Source of the DNA: Hominenteromicrobium sp900549945
GTDB taxonomy: Bacteria > Bacillota > Clostridia > Oscillospirales > Acutalibacteraceae
Reading direction: 5' to 3'
Length of the DNA: 64,000 nucleotides
Assembly: GCA_902472305.1 (NCBI GenBank)
Contig: CABRNK010000004.1
Coordinates: forward strand, 62,001 to 126,000
Part shown: in pieces, positions 1 to 6,992 of the stretch
How the letters are laid out: each line of letters starts with the position of its first letter
Numbering within the stretch: position 1 is the stretch's first letter
The notes under the pieces: generated by a model
The model's input: the letters and a program-made list of their open reading frames with translations, nothing else
What the model was told of the DNA's origin: nothing
The model's database searches: none
Made by a program: the position numbers and the translations under genes

Positions 1-66
1 GTGCTGGATGCGATCCTGCGCTCCGCACAGGAGGGGCGCTGGCTGGCGGTTCCAAAGGGCGAGTAA
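1..66 (+). CDS. C-terminal end of a probable Gfo/Idh/MocA oxidoreductase (partial)
   Basis: An open frame enters from the left edge and ends at a TAA at 64-66, leaving 21 visible residues (VLDAILRSAQEGRWLAVPKG, then E). The pattern of an aliphatic-rich helix, then S-A-x-E-G-R-W and a short beta strand, is typical of the extreme C-terminus of Gfo/Idh/MocA NAD(P)-dependent sugar oxidoreductases. Nothing of the Rossmann domain is in view, so the family call is an inference from a very short stretch. Confidence 0.45.
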   Translation: MLDAILRSAQEGRWLAVPKGE

Positions 67-130
67 AGTGCCCGGCGCTCAAAACGGCCCCCGCGCGGCG
101 CGCGGAAACTGAATAAACCGCGGGATGCTT

Positions 131-145
131 CTGCAAGCGCTTTCA
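131..145. promoter_or_regulatory. cre-like / LacI-family operator
   Basis: TGCAAGCGCTTTCA (132-145) fits the catabolite-responsive element pattern TGNAANCGNWNNCW. It has the central AAGCGCTT palindrome favoured by LacI/CcpA-family proteins. It lies about 67 bp upstream of the -35 box of the LacI-type gene at 280, so it may be an autoregulatory operator or a CcpA site. Binding is inferred. Confidence 0.5.
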
Positions 146-211
146 CCGTATCGGATTCGGCCTGTAAAGCGCGGCGGGAGCATTCTTTTTGCCTGTGCGC
201 CCCGGTTGCAT

Positions 212-240
212 TTGACAAGGGAAAGCAGTGCGGGTATAAT
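212..240 (+). promoter_or_regulatory. Consensus sigma-A promoter of the LacI-family gene
   Basis: A perfect TTGACA (212-217) and a perfect TATAAT (235-240) are separated by 17 bp. They lie 40 bp upstream of the ATG at 280. Confidence 0.85.
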
Positions 241-279
241 AAATTCAGATTTATGTTGTCGATCGGAAGGAGGTGCTGT

Positions 280-1293
280 ATGGCGAAAAAAGTGACGGTC
301 CGCGATATTGCCAAAGCGGCGGGCGTATCGGTCGCCACGGTGTCGCGTGTTTTGAACAGCCAGTCGGGCTTTTCACCCGAAACGGAGCGCCTCGTGCAGG
401 AAACGGCCGGGCGGATGGGCTACCGTATTCCGGAGCGCAAGGCGCAGAGCCGCGAGACCGAGGCGATCGCGCTTGTCATCCCGGCCGTAAACGAGTATTT
501 CAGCGGCTCCCTGACGCGCAGCGTCGAGAATGCGGCCAGAAAGCGCGGCTACGTCGTGATCCTCTGCAATGCCGGGTGCGACGCGATGTACGGCGAGGAA
601 TTCGTCGGGCTTTTGAAGAAAAAGCTCGTCAAGGGCATCGTCGCGTGCAGCATCCCGCCGGATTCGGCGCTGCTCCGTGTGATCTGGGAGGCGAAGCTGC
701 CCTGTGTCCTGATCGACAGCGTATCCTACGAATACACTTTTCCCTATGTGAAGATCGACGATTTTCAGGGGATGTACGCGGCGACGAAGTTTCTTCTGGA
801 CCGCGGCCACCGGCGCATCGCGATTCTTTCCGGCGCGATGGAGGATCAGGTGGCGGGCGGCCCGCGCATGGAGGGGTACCGGCAGGCTCTGCGAGACGCC
901 GGCATCGCGCCGAGCGCTCAGCTCGAGGCGTTCGCGGGCGATTTCAGCTATGAGAGCGGCCGGAAGGCGTTTATGGAGCTGCTTTCGCGCGAAGCCGATT
1001 TCACCGGCCTCGTGACGTGCAGCGACGTGGTCGCGGCTGCCGCCATCACGGCGGCAGCGAAGCGCGGCATCCGCGTGCCGCAGGAGCTTTCGGTGATCGG
1101 GTTTGACAATTCACAGATCGCCGCGCTGCTGAACCCGCCGCTGACCTCTGCGGCGCAGCCGTATCAGGAGATGGGCGAGATGGCGGTGCACCTTCTGAAG
1201 AAGGTCATCGAATACGAGGGCCTCGTGGAAAGCCGCGTTTTCCCCGTGCACATTGTGGAGCGGGAAACGACCGCGCCCCCGCCCGAAAAATAG
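280..1293 (+). CDS. LacI-family transcriptional regulator
   Basis: A 337-residue DNA-binding repressor or activator with the standard LacI layout. The N-terminal helix-turn-helix reads TVRDIAKAAGVSVATVSRVL (about residues 5-24), followed by a hinge and a periplasmic-binding-protein-like sensor domain. Late motifs include LVTCSDVVAAAAI and VIGFDNSQIAALLNPPLTS. The start is placed at ATG 280, behind GGAAGGAGG (265-273), rather than the in-frame ATG at 253, which has no ribosome site. Length is normal for the family. The effector is unknown; the preceding gene looks like a sugar oxidoreductase, which suggests a carbohydrate regulon. It has its own consensus promoter and an upstream cre/LacI-like palindrome, so autoregulation is plausible. 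The family call is secure; the target is not. Confidence 0.93.
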   Translation: MAKKVTVRDIAKAAGVSVATVSRVLNSQSGFSPETERLVQETAGRMGYRIPERKAQSRETEAIALVIPAVNEYFSGSLTRSVENAARKRGYVVILCNAGCDAMYGEEFVGLLKKKLVKGIVACSIPPDSALLRVIWEAKLPCVLIDSVSYEYTFPYVKIDDFQGMYAATKFLLDRGHRRIAILSGAMEDQVAGGPRMEGYRQALRDAGIAPSAQLEAFAGDFSYESGRKAFMELLSREADFTGLVTCSDVVAAAAITAAAKRGIRVPQELSVIGFDNSQIAALLNPPLTSAAQPYQEMGEMAVHLLKKVIEYEGLVESRVFPVHIVERETTAPPPEK

Positions 1294-1303
1294 AAAATAG
1301 GCG

Positions 1304-1342
1304 CAAAAAAAGCAAGAGGAGAAAAACTCCCCTTGCTTTTTT
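1304..1342. terminator. Bidirectional intrinsic terminator
   Basis: The stem GCAAG-a-GGAG / CTCC-c-CTTGC (1312-1336) has an AAAAA loop. It is flanked by A-rich sequence on the left and T-rich sequence on the right, so it can stop both the LacI gene and the convergent zinc-ribbon genes. Confidence 0.85.
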
Positions 1343-1344
1343 GT

Positions 1345-1614
1345 TTAGAGCAGGTTCATCCGCACGGCGATCGAGAACAGGAAGATGCCGAGCATGACCG
1401 CGCCGAGCACGACGAGACCGATCCACCAGCCGGGGGTGCGGCGCACCGTGCCGGCCGGGACGCTTTTCGGGATGACGGCCGGCTGCGTCTGCTGCAGCTT
1501 TGTGGGACCGGGCTCCACGCGCGGCGCCGCGTATTGCAGGTCAAACTCCGCGCCGCAGTCCGGGCAGCGCACAACGGCATCGTCGATCAGCTTTCCGCAT
1601 TTTGGGCACATCAT
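1345..1614 (-). CDS. Zinc-ribbon membrane protein, paralogue A
   Basis: An 89-residue protein that opens with a zinc-ribbon built from two CPxC knuckles (CPKC at 3-6 and CPDC about residues 17-20). A proline-rich linker follows, then one hydrophobic segment near the C-terminus (roughly residues 62-82) that would anchor it in the membrane with the ribbon in the cytoplasm. AAAGGGGTGA sits six bases before the ATG. It closely resembles the gene upstream on the same strand (1661-1939), sharing the opening MMCPKCGK, VVRCPDCG and the overall plan, so the two are tandem duplicates about 46 bp apart. The function is unknown; comparable short ribbon-plus-helix proteins occur widely in Clostridia. It ends at the shared bidirectional terminator. 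Confidence 0.8.
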   Translation of the reverse strand: MMCPKCGKLIDDAVVRCPDCGAEFDLQYAAPRVEPGPTKLQQTQPAVIPKSVPAGTVRRTPGWWIGLVVLGAVMLGIFLFSIAVRMNLL

Positions 1615-1660
1615 AAGAGCTCACCCCTTTCGGGAACAGACGAGCGCGCAGGATCGCGTT

Positions 1661-1939
1661 TTAACCGGCGAACAGGCCGGACTGTGCGAGCACGGCAAAC
1701 ACGATGGCGCCGAGCATAATGGCGCCGAGCGCAATGGCGGCAATCCACCAAATTGCGGTGCGCCTGCCGCCCCGTCCGACCGGGACTGTTTTCAGGATGA
1801 CGTTTGTCGGCGTAAAGGAGGACTTCGTTCTGCCGCCGGTCATCATGACGGGCGAATACTGCACGTCCAGCTCCACGCCGCAGTCCGGGCACCGGACAAC
1901 GCCCTTTTCGAGGTTCTTTCCGCATTTCGGACACATCAT
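1661..1939 (-). CDS. Zinc-ribbon membrane protein, paralogue B
   Basis: A 92-residue tandem paralogue of the gene at 1345-1614. It starts MMCPKCGK, carries a second knuckle VVRCPDCG, and continues through a threonine/proline-rich linker to a single transmembrane segment (AIWWIAAIALGAIMLGAIVF). An upstream in-frame ATG at 1996 exists, but the GGAAAGGG site lies just before 1939 and the paralogue begins at the same MMCPKC, so 1939 is chosen. The two genes probably form a small operon. No enzymatic motif is visible. Possible roles are a membrane-tethered metal or nucleic-acid-binding adaptor, but none is supported by the sequence. Confidence 0.8.
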   Translation of the reverse strand: MMCPKCGKNLEKGVVRCPDCGVELDVQYSPVMMTGGRTKSSFTPTNVILKTVPVGRGGRRTAIWWIAAIALGAIMLGAIVFAVLAQSGLFAG

Positions 1940-2077
1940 AGAAATCCCTTTCCTTTCTGCTGAACAGGGGGTACGGTGTGAAAACCCTTTCCACACAAAT
2001 CTCCACCTTCAGTATAGCAGAGTGCCTAGAAAATATAATTCTTTATCGGAATAACTGGAAAAATATTTTAAATGCGG

Positions 2078-2932
2078 TTACGGCTTTGCCGAAACGGCAA
2101 GCAGATGGGTGGAAAGTCCCGTAATATCCGCACGGCGGTCTGTCAGGCGGACGGTGCGCATCAGCGCCTCGCGCGACGCGGAATCGGCCCAGAGCGCGTC
2201 GAGTTCCGGCGCAAGCCACGCCGCGCCCACAACGCCGTGTACGGCGCTTTCGGGGAAGCCGCCGTCCGCAAGCTCCGCGCAGAGTTCGGCGGCGCTGTGA
2301 AAGTGCGAGCGGCCTATGCCGCGGTACGCGGTATTTTCCGTCGGGCGGATATGCTCGCCGTCCGTCAGCTCGCGCTCGACCATGCGCATAAAGGCGTCCT
2401 CCGCGATCAGCCGGTTGTCCCGGCCGAAAACCGTCGTGGCCCACAGCAGCGTGGCGTACGGCGTGATGGCGGCGGTGAACAGCAGGCCGCCGGGCTTCAG
2501 CAGCCGCAGGCTTTCCCGAACGGCGGCGATGCGCTCGGCCTTTTCCGTGATGTGGTACAGCGGCCCCATCAAAAGCACCGCGTCGGCGCTTTCGGACGGG
2601 CGGCCGACCGACCGCGCGTCGCAGACCTCCGCGGCGCACAGCGCTGCGCCGGGGTATTCGGCGGCGAGCTCCGCGGAAAGGCGGATGTTCGTTTCCGCAA
2701 GGTCGAACAGGTGGACTTCATAGCCGAGCGACGCGAGCCACCAAGCGTATTCGCCGTACCCGCCGCCGATGTCGTAGACCACGGCGGGCGGCTTCGGCAG
2801 GTACTCGAGCAGCAGCTCCTTTGTGCGCGCGAGCTCGATTAGGCCAATGCCGGTGTGCAGGCGGCCGCGCTCGATGCCGGCGTTGTAGCCGGCCAGAACA
2901 TCCCGGTCGATAGATTTTTCATTGTTATACAT
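2078..2932 (-). CDS. Class I SAM-dependent methyltransferase
   Basis: A 284-residue cytoplasmic methyltransferase. The SAM-binding motif I reads VVYDIGGGYGEYAWWLA (around residues 51-67), followed by the acidic residue of motif II in VHLFDL. Later, SADAVLLMGPLYHI matches the motif IV region and LLKPGGLLFTA is the typical post-motif strand. This is the UbiE/Methyltransf_11 type of fold. The N-terminus resembles small-molecule methyltransferases with a short helical cap. AAAGGAG precedes the ATG by about 11 bases. It stands alone between two gaps and its substrate cannot be told from the sequence. Confidence 0.88.
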   Translation of the reverse strand: MYNNEKSIDRDVLAGYNAGIERGRLHTGIGLIELARTKELLLEYLPKPPAVVYDIGGGYGEYAWWLASLGYEVHLFDLAETNIRLSAELAAEYPGAALCAAEVCDARSVGRPSESADAVLLMGPLYHITEKAERIAAVRESLRLLKPGGLLFTAAITPYATLLWATTVFGRDNRLIAEDAFMRMVERELTDGEHIRPTENTAYRGIGRSHFHSAAELCAELADGGFPESAVHGVVGAAWLAPELDALWADSASREALMRTVRLTDRRADITGLSTHLLAVSAKP

Positions 2933-3194
2933 GTGTTTTTGTCTCCTTTCCCAAATTGCTGCGGTTTGGATTCAGCTTGTTGGGGGAGATCGTTCTGTTC
3001 CGGCATTTCCGCCGCCTGCCTTTCAGACCGGCGCCTGTGCGTCGGGTAAATTATCTGCTGGCATTACCATCGCCGGCGGCTCTTTTAATTCGGTGCAGGA
3101 AAATAAAGGCCGCAGATGAAAATTATTCCGTTCTTTACCGGAGGGCGCGGATGTACAGCCGGTCCGGAATTCCCGGCGCGTATCGGACAAGGGC
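2933..3194. other. Intergenic region with no recognised gene
   Basis: Between the methyltransferase start and the terminator of the EF-G-like gene. Short open frames exist but none has a ribosome site or family motif. It presumably holds the methyltransferase promoter on the minus strand, but I could not identify convincing -35/-10 boxes. Confidence 0.5.
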
Positions 3195-3226
3195 AAAAGC
3201 GCGAACGGGGAAACCGCTCGCGCTGA
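3195..3226 (-). terminator. Intrinsic terminator of the EF-G-like gene
   Basis: The stem AGCGCGA / TCGCGCT extends into CGG/CCG around a GAAA loop (about 3199-3225). On the minus strand it is followed by TTTT. It lies about 35 bp past the stop codon at 3261. Confidence 0.65.
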
Positions 3227-3260
3227 TTTGTCTGTATGCAGGCCGGGGCCAATCCGGCTG

Positions 3261-5333
3261 TTAGTCGACCTCGCCCGCGGCCTTTGCGGCCTCGATGACC
3301 TTCTGCGCCACGTTGGCGGGCGCCTCCTCGTAGCGGATGAATTCAAACGTGAATTTGCCTCTGCCCTGCGTGACCTGACGCACATAGGTGCTGAAATCGT
3401 GCATTTCGGCCATCGGCGCTTCGGCCTCGACGGTCTGGTAGCCCGCGTCTGCCGGAGACATGCCGAGCACGCGGCCGCGGCGCTTGTTCACCTCGCCCAT
3501 GATGTCGCCCATGTTTGCATCCGGTACGGTCACTTTAAGTGCGCCGATGGGCTCGAGCAGAACCGGGTTCGCCTGCGGCATGCCGGCCTTGTAGGCGAGC
3601 GTCGCCGCCATCTTGAACGACATTTCGCTCGAATCAACCGGGTGGTAGGAGCCGTCGTACAGCGTGGCCTTGAGGCCAACGACCGGGTAGCCCGCGAGCG
3701 GCCCCTTCGCGATACAGTCGCGCAGGCCCTTTTCCACGGCGGGGAAGAAGCCCTTCGGCACCGCGCCGCCCACGACGCGCTCGGCAAACTCGAGGCCGTC
3801 CGCATCGCACGGGGCGAACTCGATCCAAACGTCGCCGAACTGGCCGTGGCCGCCGGTCTGTTTCTTGTGGCGGCCCTGCACGGAGACCGTCTTGCGGATT
3901 GTCTCGCGGTACGGCACGCGCGGGCTACGCAGCGTGACGTCCACGCCGAATTTCGATTTGAGCTTCGAGACGATCATGTCGAGGTGCTGCTCGCCCATGC
4001 CACTGATGACCATTTCCTTCGTCTCCACGTTGTTGACGAAGCGGATCGTCGGATCCTCCTCCGCAAGGCGCATGATGCCCTGCGCGATTTTATCCTCGTC
4101 GCCCTTGTTTTTCGGGACGACGGCCATGCTCATCTCGGGCGTCGGGTACTCGATGGGGTCGAGCGTGATCTTGCGCGCCGGCGCGCAGAGCGTGTCGCCC
4201 GTATTTACGGCGGAGAGCTTCGGGATCGCGCCGATGTCGCCGGCCGCGATCGCCTTGACGTCCTCCTGCTTTTTGCCGCACATCATCACGGTTTTGCCGA
4301 TGCGCTCGACGTTGCCGGTGCGCATGTTGACGAGCTGCGTCTCCGTCGTGATTTTGCCGGAAAGCACTTTCACGTAGGAGAGCTTGCCGATGAACGGGTC
4401 CGCGACCGTCTTAAAGACGATGGCCGCCGGCGCCGCATCCTCGTTGACCGCGATCTCGACCGGGTTGCCGTCCACATCGACGGCGAGCTCGCCGCCCTTT
4501 TCGGCGGCGCTCGGCGCGAGCCAGCACAGGCCGTCCATAAACTGCTCCATGCCGCGCATCAGCATCGCGTCGCCGCAGAATACCGGCGAGATCGTGCCGC
4601 GCTTGACGCCCTGAGAAACGCCGATGATGACCTCCTCCGGCGTGAATTCCTCGCCGGAGAAATATTTTTCAAAGAGCTCGTCGCTCGTTTCGGCGACGGC
4701 CTCGTAAATGGCTGTGCGCAGGCCCTCGAGGCGCGCGCCCATGTCGGGCATCGGCACCTGAACCGGCTTGCCGCCCGAATAGTCGTACGCCTTGTATTCG
4801 AGCATGTTGATGTATTTATCGGCCTTGCCGTCCTCAAAATAAGGGACGACGATCGGGCACACGGAGGGGCCGAAGCTGGCCTTCAGGTCCTCGAAAACGC
4901 CGTAGAAATCGGAGCCCTCGTCGCACAGGCCGTTGACGAAGAAGATCTTCGCGAGCCCGCGCTGCTCCGCGGCGGCAAAGGCCTTTTCCGTGCCGACGGA
5001 AACGCCGCTCTTGCCCGCGAGCACAATGACGACGGATTCCGCCGCGCGCGCCGCCTCATACAGGCCGCCCTCAAAATCAAAGAGGCCGGGGGTGTCCAGC
5101 AGGTTGATTTTTTTGTTTTTCCACTCAAACGGTGCGACGGCCGTGGAAACCGACGTTCTGCGGCGGATCTCCTCGGGGTCGTAATCACAGACGGTGTTGC
5201 CCTCGCCCACCTTACCGCGGCGGTCCGATGCGCCTGCAAGATAGAGCATTGCCTCTGCGAGGGAGGTCTTGCCGGCGCCGGAATGGCCCGCCATTGCTAC
5301 GTTGATGATGTTCTTTGCCTGATACGTGTTCAT
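3261..5333 (-). CDS. EF-G-like translational GTPase (EF-G2 subfamily) with degenerate G4 motif
   Basis: A 690-residue five-domain EF-G homologue. The P-loop GHSGAGKT is at 16-23. Switch I reads RRRTSVSTAVAP instead of the RGITI form of canonical EF-G, which is the EF-G2-like pattern. The DTPG motif is at 80-83. The normal NKxD guanine-specificity motif is replaced by N134-G-L-C137, followed by D138. Later domains are intact, including GMGEQHLDMI (domain III), YRETI and a long C-terminal domain IV/V. The start is ATG 5333 behind AAGGGGTG; an in-frame upstream ATG at 5381 would overlap the -10 region and is rejected. Family members have been proposed to act in non-canonical translocation or ribosome-associated roles; the exact function is unknown. 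It is a single-gene unit with its own promoter and terminator. Confidence 0.9.
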   Translation of the reverse strand: MNTYQAKNIINVAMAGHSGAGKTSLAEAMLYLAGASDRRGKVGEGNTVCDYDPEEIRRRTSVSTAVAPFEWKNKKINLLDTPGLFDFEGGLYEAARAAESVVIVLAGKSGVSVGTEKAFAAAEQRGLAKIFFVNGLCDEGSDFYGVFEDLKASFGPSVCPIVVPYFEDGKADKYINMLEYKAYDYSGGKPVQVPMPDMGARLEGLRTAIYEAVAETSDELFEKYFSGEEFTPEEVIIGVSQGVKRGTISPVFCGDAMLMRGMEQFMDGLCWLAPSAAEKGGELAVDVDGNPVEIAVNEDAAPAAIVFKTVADPFIGKLSYVKVLSGKITTETQLVNMRTGNVERIGKTVMMCGKKQEDVKAIAAGDIGAIPKLSAVNTGDTLCAPARKITLDPIEYPTPEMSMAVVPKNKGDEDKIAQGIMRLAEEDPTIRFVNNVETKEMVISGMGEQHLDMIVSKLKSKFGVDVTLRSPRVPYRETIRKTVSVQGRHKKQTGGHGQFGDVWIEFAPCDADGLEFAERVVGGAVPKGFFPAVEKGLRDCIAKGPLAGYPVVGLKATLYDGSYHPVDSSEMSFKMAATLAYKAGMPQANPVLLEPIGALKVTVPDANMGDIMGEVNKRRGRVLGMSPADAGYQTVEAEAPMAEMHDFSTYVRQVTQGRGKFTFEFIRYEEAPANVAQKVIEAAKAAGEVD

Positions 5334-5371
5334 GGAAACACCCCTTATATGTATATTGCACAATTTCGTAT

Positions 5372-5419
5372 GAGATTGCACTTTTGATTATATATCAAAT
5401 TTCCGGAAAATGCAATCTC
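5372..5419 (-). promoter_or_regulatory. Promoter of the EF-G-like gene nested in inverted repeats
   Basis: On the minus strand TTGCAT (5415-5410) and TATAAT (5392-5387) are spaced by 17 bp. A 9-bp inverted repeat, GAGATTGCA (5372-5380) / TGCAATCTC (5411-5419), brackets the promoter, and its right arm overlaps the -35 box. Inside it, TTTGAT-N5-ATCAAA (5383-5399) is a second perfect inverted repeat over the -10. Two repressor sites, or one looped site, are plausible. Confidence 0.7.
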
Positions 5420-5490
5420 TAATCGCAACTTGTACAGATATTCTATTTTAATATATGCCGGTATATTCATGTTGCACAGAAAAGCCGGCC

Positions 5491-5536
5491 GAAAAAAGAA
5501 AAAATCCCGCACAGCCCGTAAACGGGTGCGCGGGAT
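5491..5536 (-). terminator. Intrinsic terminator of spoVT
   Basis: ATCCCGC pairs with GCGGGAT, and an inner CCCGT/ACGGG stem closes the hairpin (5504-5536). The minus strand continues into ATTTTTTC. Confidence 0.85.
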
Positions 5537-5541
5537 CTCCT

Positions 5542-6081
5542 TCACTGCACCGTTTCCCTGCCGAGAAACGAGGCGGCGAGCTTTGCAAGGCGCAGGCTGT
5601 CCTCCGGCTCGCCGGGGCGGCTGTTTTCGCCCTTAATCAGCATGAACATGCCGCAGATGTCGCCCTGACTGAGAATCGGGAACGCGGCGTCCGCGGTGCG
5701 GAGCCCGCCGTCCGCGGCGAGCACGGTATCCTCGCCGGAGGAGATGAACGGCTTTTTTTTGCGCATCAGCTCCTCGAGCTGCTTGGAGACCGGCTTGTCC
5801 ACAAGCTCCTTTTTCGGGATGCCGGCGGCCGCCACGATGCGGTCGCGGTCGGAAACGGCGACGCCGGCGCCGCACATGGCGGAGACGCACTCGGACATGC
5901 GCTGTGCGCTTTCGCTCATCTCGCCGACCGGGGAATACTTGCGGAAGATGATGCCGCCGTCCTTATCGATGAAGATCTCGAGCGGCGTGCCCTCGCCGAT
6001 CTTCATGGTGCGCCGGATTTCCTTCGGGATGACGACCCGCCCGAGATCATCCATCCGCCGCACGATACCTGTTGCTTTCAT
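5542..6081 (-). CDS. spoVT: Stage V sporulation protein T
   Basis: A 179-residue transcription factor of the forespore, essentially the same length as Bacillus subtilis SpoVT (178). The N-terminal AbrB-type swapped-hairpin DNA-binding domain reads MKATGIVRRMDDLGRVVIPK and continues EIRRTMKIGEGTPLEIF. The rest is the GAF-like sensor domain seen in SpoVT (LSQGDICGMFMLIKGEN near the C-terminus). SpoVT tunes sigma-G-dependent genes and spore coat and germination properties. Its presence indicates an endospore-forming lineage. A sequence matching a sigma-G promoter lies about 65 bp upstream, consistent with the known forespore expression of the family. It is monocistronic, with a strong terminator directly after the stop. 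Confidence 0.93.
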   Translation of the reverse strand: MKATGIVRRMDDLGRVVIPKEIRRTMKIGEGTPLEIFIDKDGGIIFRKYSPVGEMSESAQRMSECVSAMCGAGVAVSDRDRIVAAAGIPKKELVDKPVSKQLEELMRKKKPFISSGEDTVLAADGGLRTADAAFPILSQGDICGMFMLIKGENSRPGEPEDSLRLAKLAASFLGRETVQ

Positions 6082-6144
6082 GAGTTACGAACGCTCCTCT
6101 CTGCTTTATGGAAAGCACCGGCAAAAGCCTTCTGGGTGCGCAGG

Positions 6145-6174
6145 TAGTATTTGCATCGAAAGGAATGATATTCG
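6145..6174 (-). promoter_or_regulatory. Candidate sigma-G promoter for spoVT
   Basis: On the minus strand CGAATA (6174-6169) and AATACTA (6151-6145) are spaced by 17 bp. They match the sigma-G elements TGMATA and CATACTA at 5 of 6 and 6 of 7 positions. The location, about 65 bp upstream of spoVT, fits the known sigma-G control of this gene family. The assignment is inferred from sequence alone. Confidence 0.55.
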
Positions 6175-6196
6175 TTTTCCGGAAGAATTATCGGCG

Positions 6197-6232
6197 GCCG
6201 CGCGCATACAGGGCGGTATTTTTGCGCGCGGC
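6197..6232 (-). terminator. Stem-loop just after the acetyltransferase stop
   Basis: A perfect 10-bp inverted repeat, GCCGCGCGCA (6197-6206) / TGCGCGCGGC (6223-6232), starts four bases past the stop codon on the minus strand. It lacks a good T-run, so it may be a weak terminator or a 3'-end stabilising hairpin. Confidence 0.5.
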
Positions 6233-6235
6233 GTT

Positions 6236-6796
6236 TTACCAAAGCTGGTTTTCCCCGAGCTCCAGCACGATGTCTGTGTTTTCAAAATCGGCCGCATGGC
6301 GCTTCGCCTTTTCCGAAATCAGCATCAGCATGGTTGTCAGGTGCAGGCTGTCGCTGCGGAAAGGCGCCCGCTTTGTGCCGCCCACAAGGCGGGCGCCCGC
6401 GTCTGCGGTCCAGCCGCCCCGCGTGTAAAAGGAGACCTTCTCCGGCGCGCAGGTAAAGAGGCTGAGGTCGGGCTGACGGGCGATGATGAAGCGGGCGGCC
6501 TCCCGAATAACGCCGGAGGCGATCCCGCGGTTTTGAAAGCGGGGGTGGGTGACGACTTCGCTCAGGCCGTAGGCGAGGTACGTCTGCCCCTTGTGCGCGA
6601 AGGCGCAGCGCCGAACGCCCACGTGGCAGACGGCTTCGCCGCCCTCGAGCAGGACAAAGGAGGTCGCGTGGGTATCGGGTGCGGTGGGAAACGGCTGCTC
6701 TGCGCCGTCTGCGGGCCATGCGGTGCTTTGCAGGGCGGCGATCAGCCGCGCGAGCGCCGCGTCGGCCCTGTCCTGCGGATATTGTATGAGCGGCAT
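6236..6796 (-). CDS. GNAT-family N-acetyltransferase
   Basis: A 186-residue protein with the GNAT core: a beta strand SFVLLEGGEAVCHVGVRR, then YGLSEVVTHPRFQNRGIASG, where the R/Q-x-x-G-x-G/A acetyl-CoA loop reads QNRGIAS, then a helix and the strand-turn SFYTRGGW. It transfers an acyl group from acyl-CoA to an amine; the substrate is not predictable. The start is ATG 6796, seven bases after AAAGGAGG. A longer in-frame start at 6841 has no ribosome site. It is transcribed alone towards spoVT. Confidence 0.88.
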   Translation of the reverse strand: MPLIQYPQDRADAALARLIAALQSTAWPADGAEQPFPTAPDTHATSFVLLEGGEAVCHVGVRRCAFAHKGQTYLAYGLSEVVTHPRFQNRGIASGVIREAARFIIARQPDLSLFTCAPEKVSFYTRGGWTADAGARLVGGTKRAPFRSDSLHLTTMLMLISEKAKRHAADFENTDIVLELGENQLW

Positions 6797-6933
6797 GCGG
6801 CCGCCTCCTTTCACGCGTGGTTTTCTGCGGTGTATCTCCACAATTATACCACGATTATAAGTGAAACGCCCGGATTAGTCAACCGCAAGCCCCTTGCCGG
6901 CGGCGAAAAAGGCGCCATCCGCCGCTTTTCTTC

Positions 6934-6962
6934 TTGCGCTTTCAGGGGATATTTGGTAAAAT
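6934..6962 (+). promoter_or_regulatory. Promoter of the MFS transporter
   Basis: TTGCGC (6934-6939) and TAAAAT (6957-6962) are spaced by 17 bp, 30 bp before the ATG at 6993. Confidence 0.65.
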
Positions 6963-6992
6963 CGAAACAGGGGCGGAAGGGGAGCGGGTTGT

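Noticed and set aside
3228..5387. A 719-codon open frame on the plus strand opposite the EF-G-like gene
   Set aside because: It is an antisense shadow of a well-supported gene in high-GC DNA and has a low-complexity His/Arg/Ala-rich translation.
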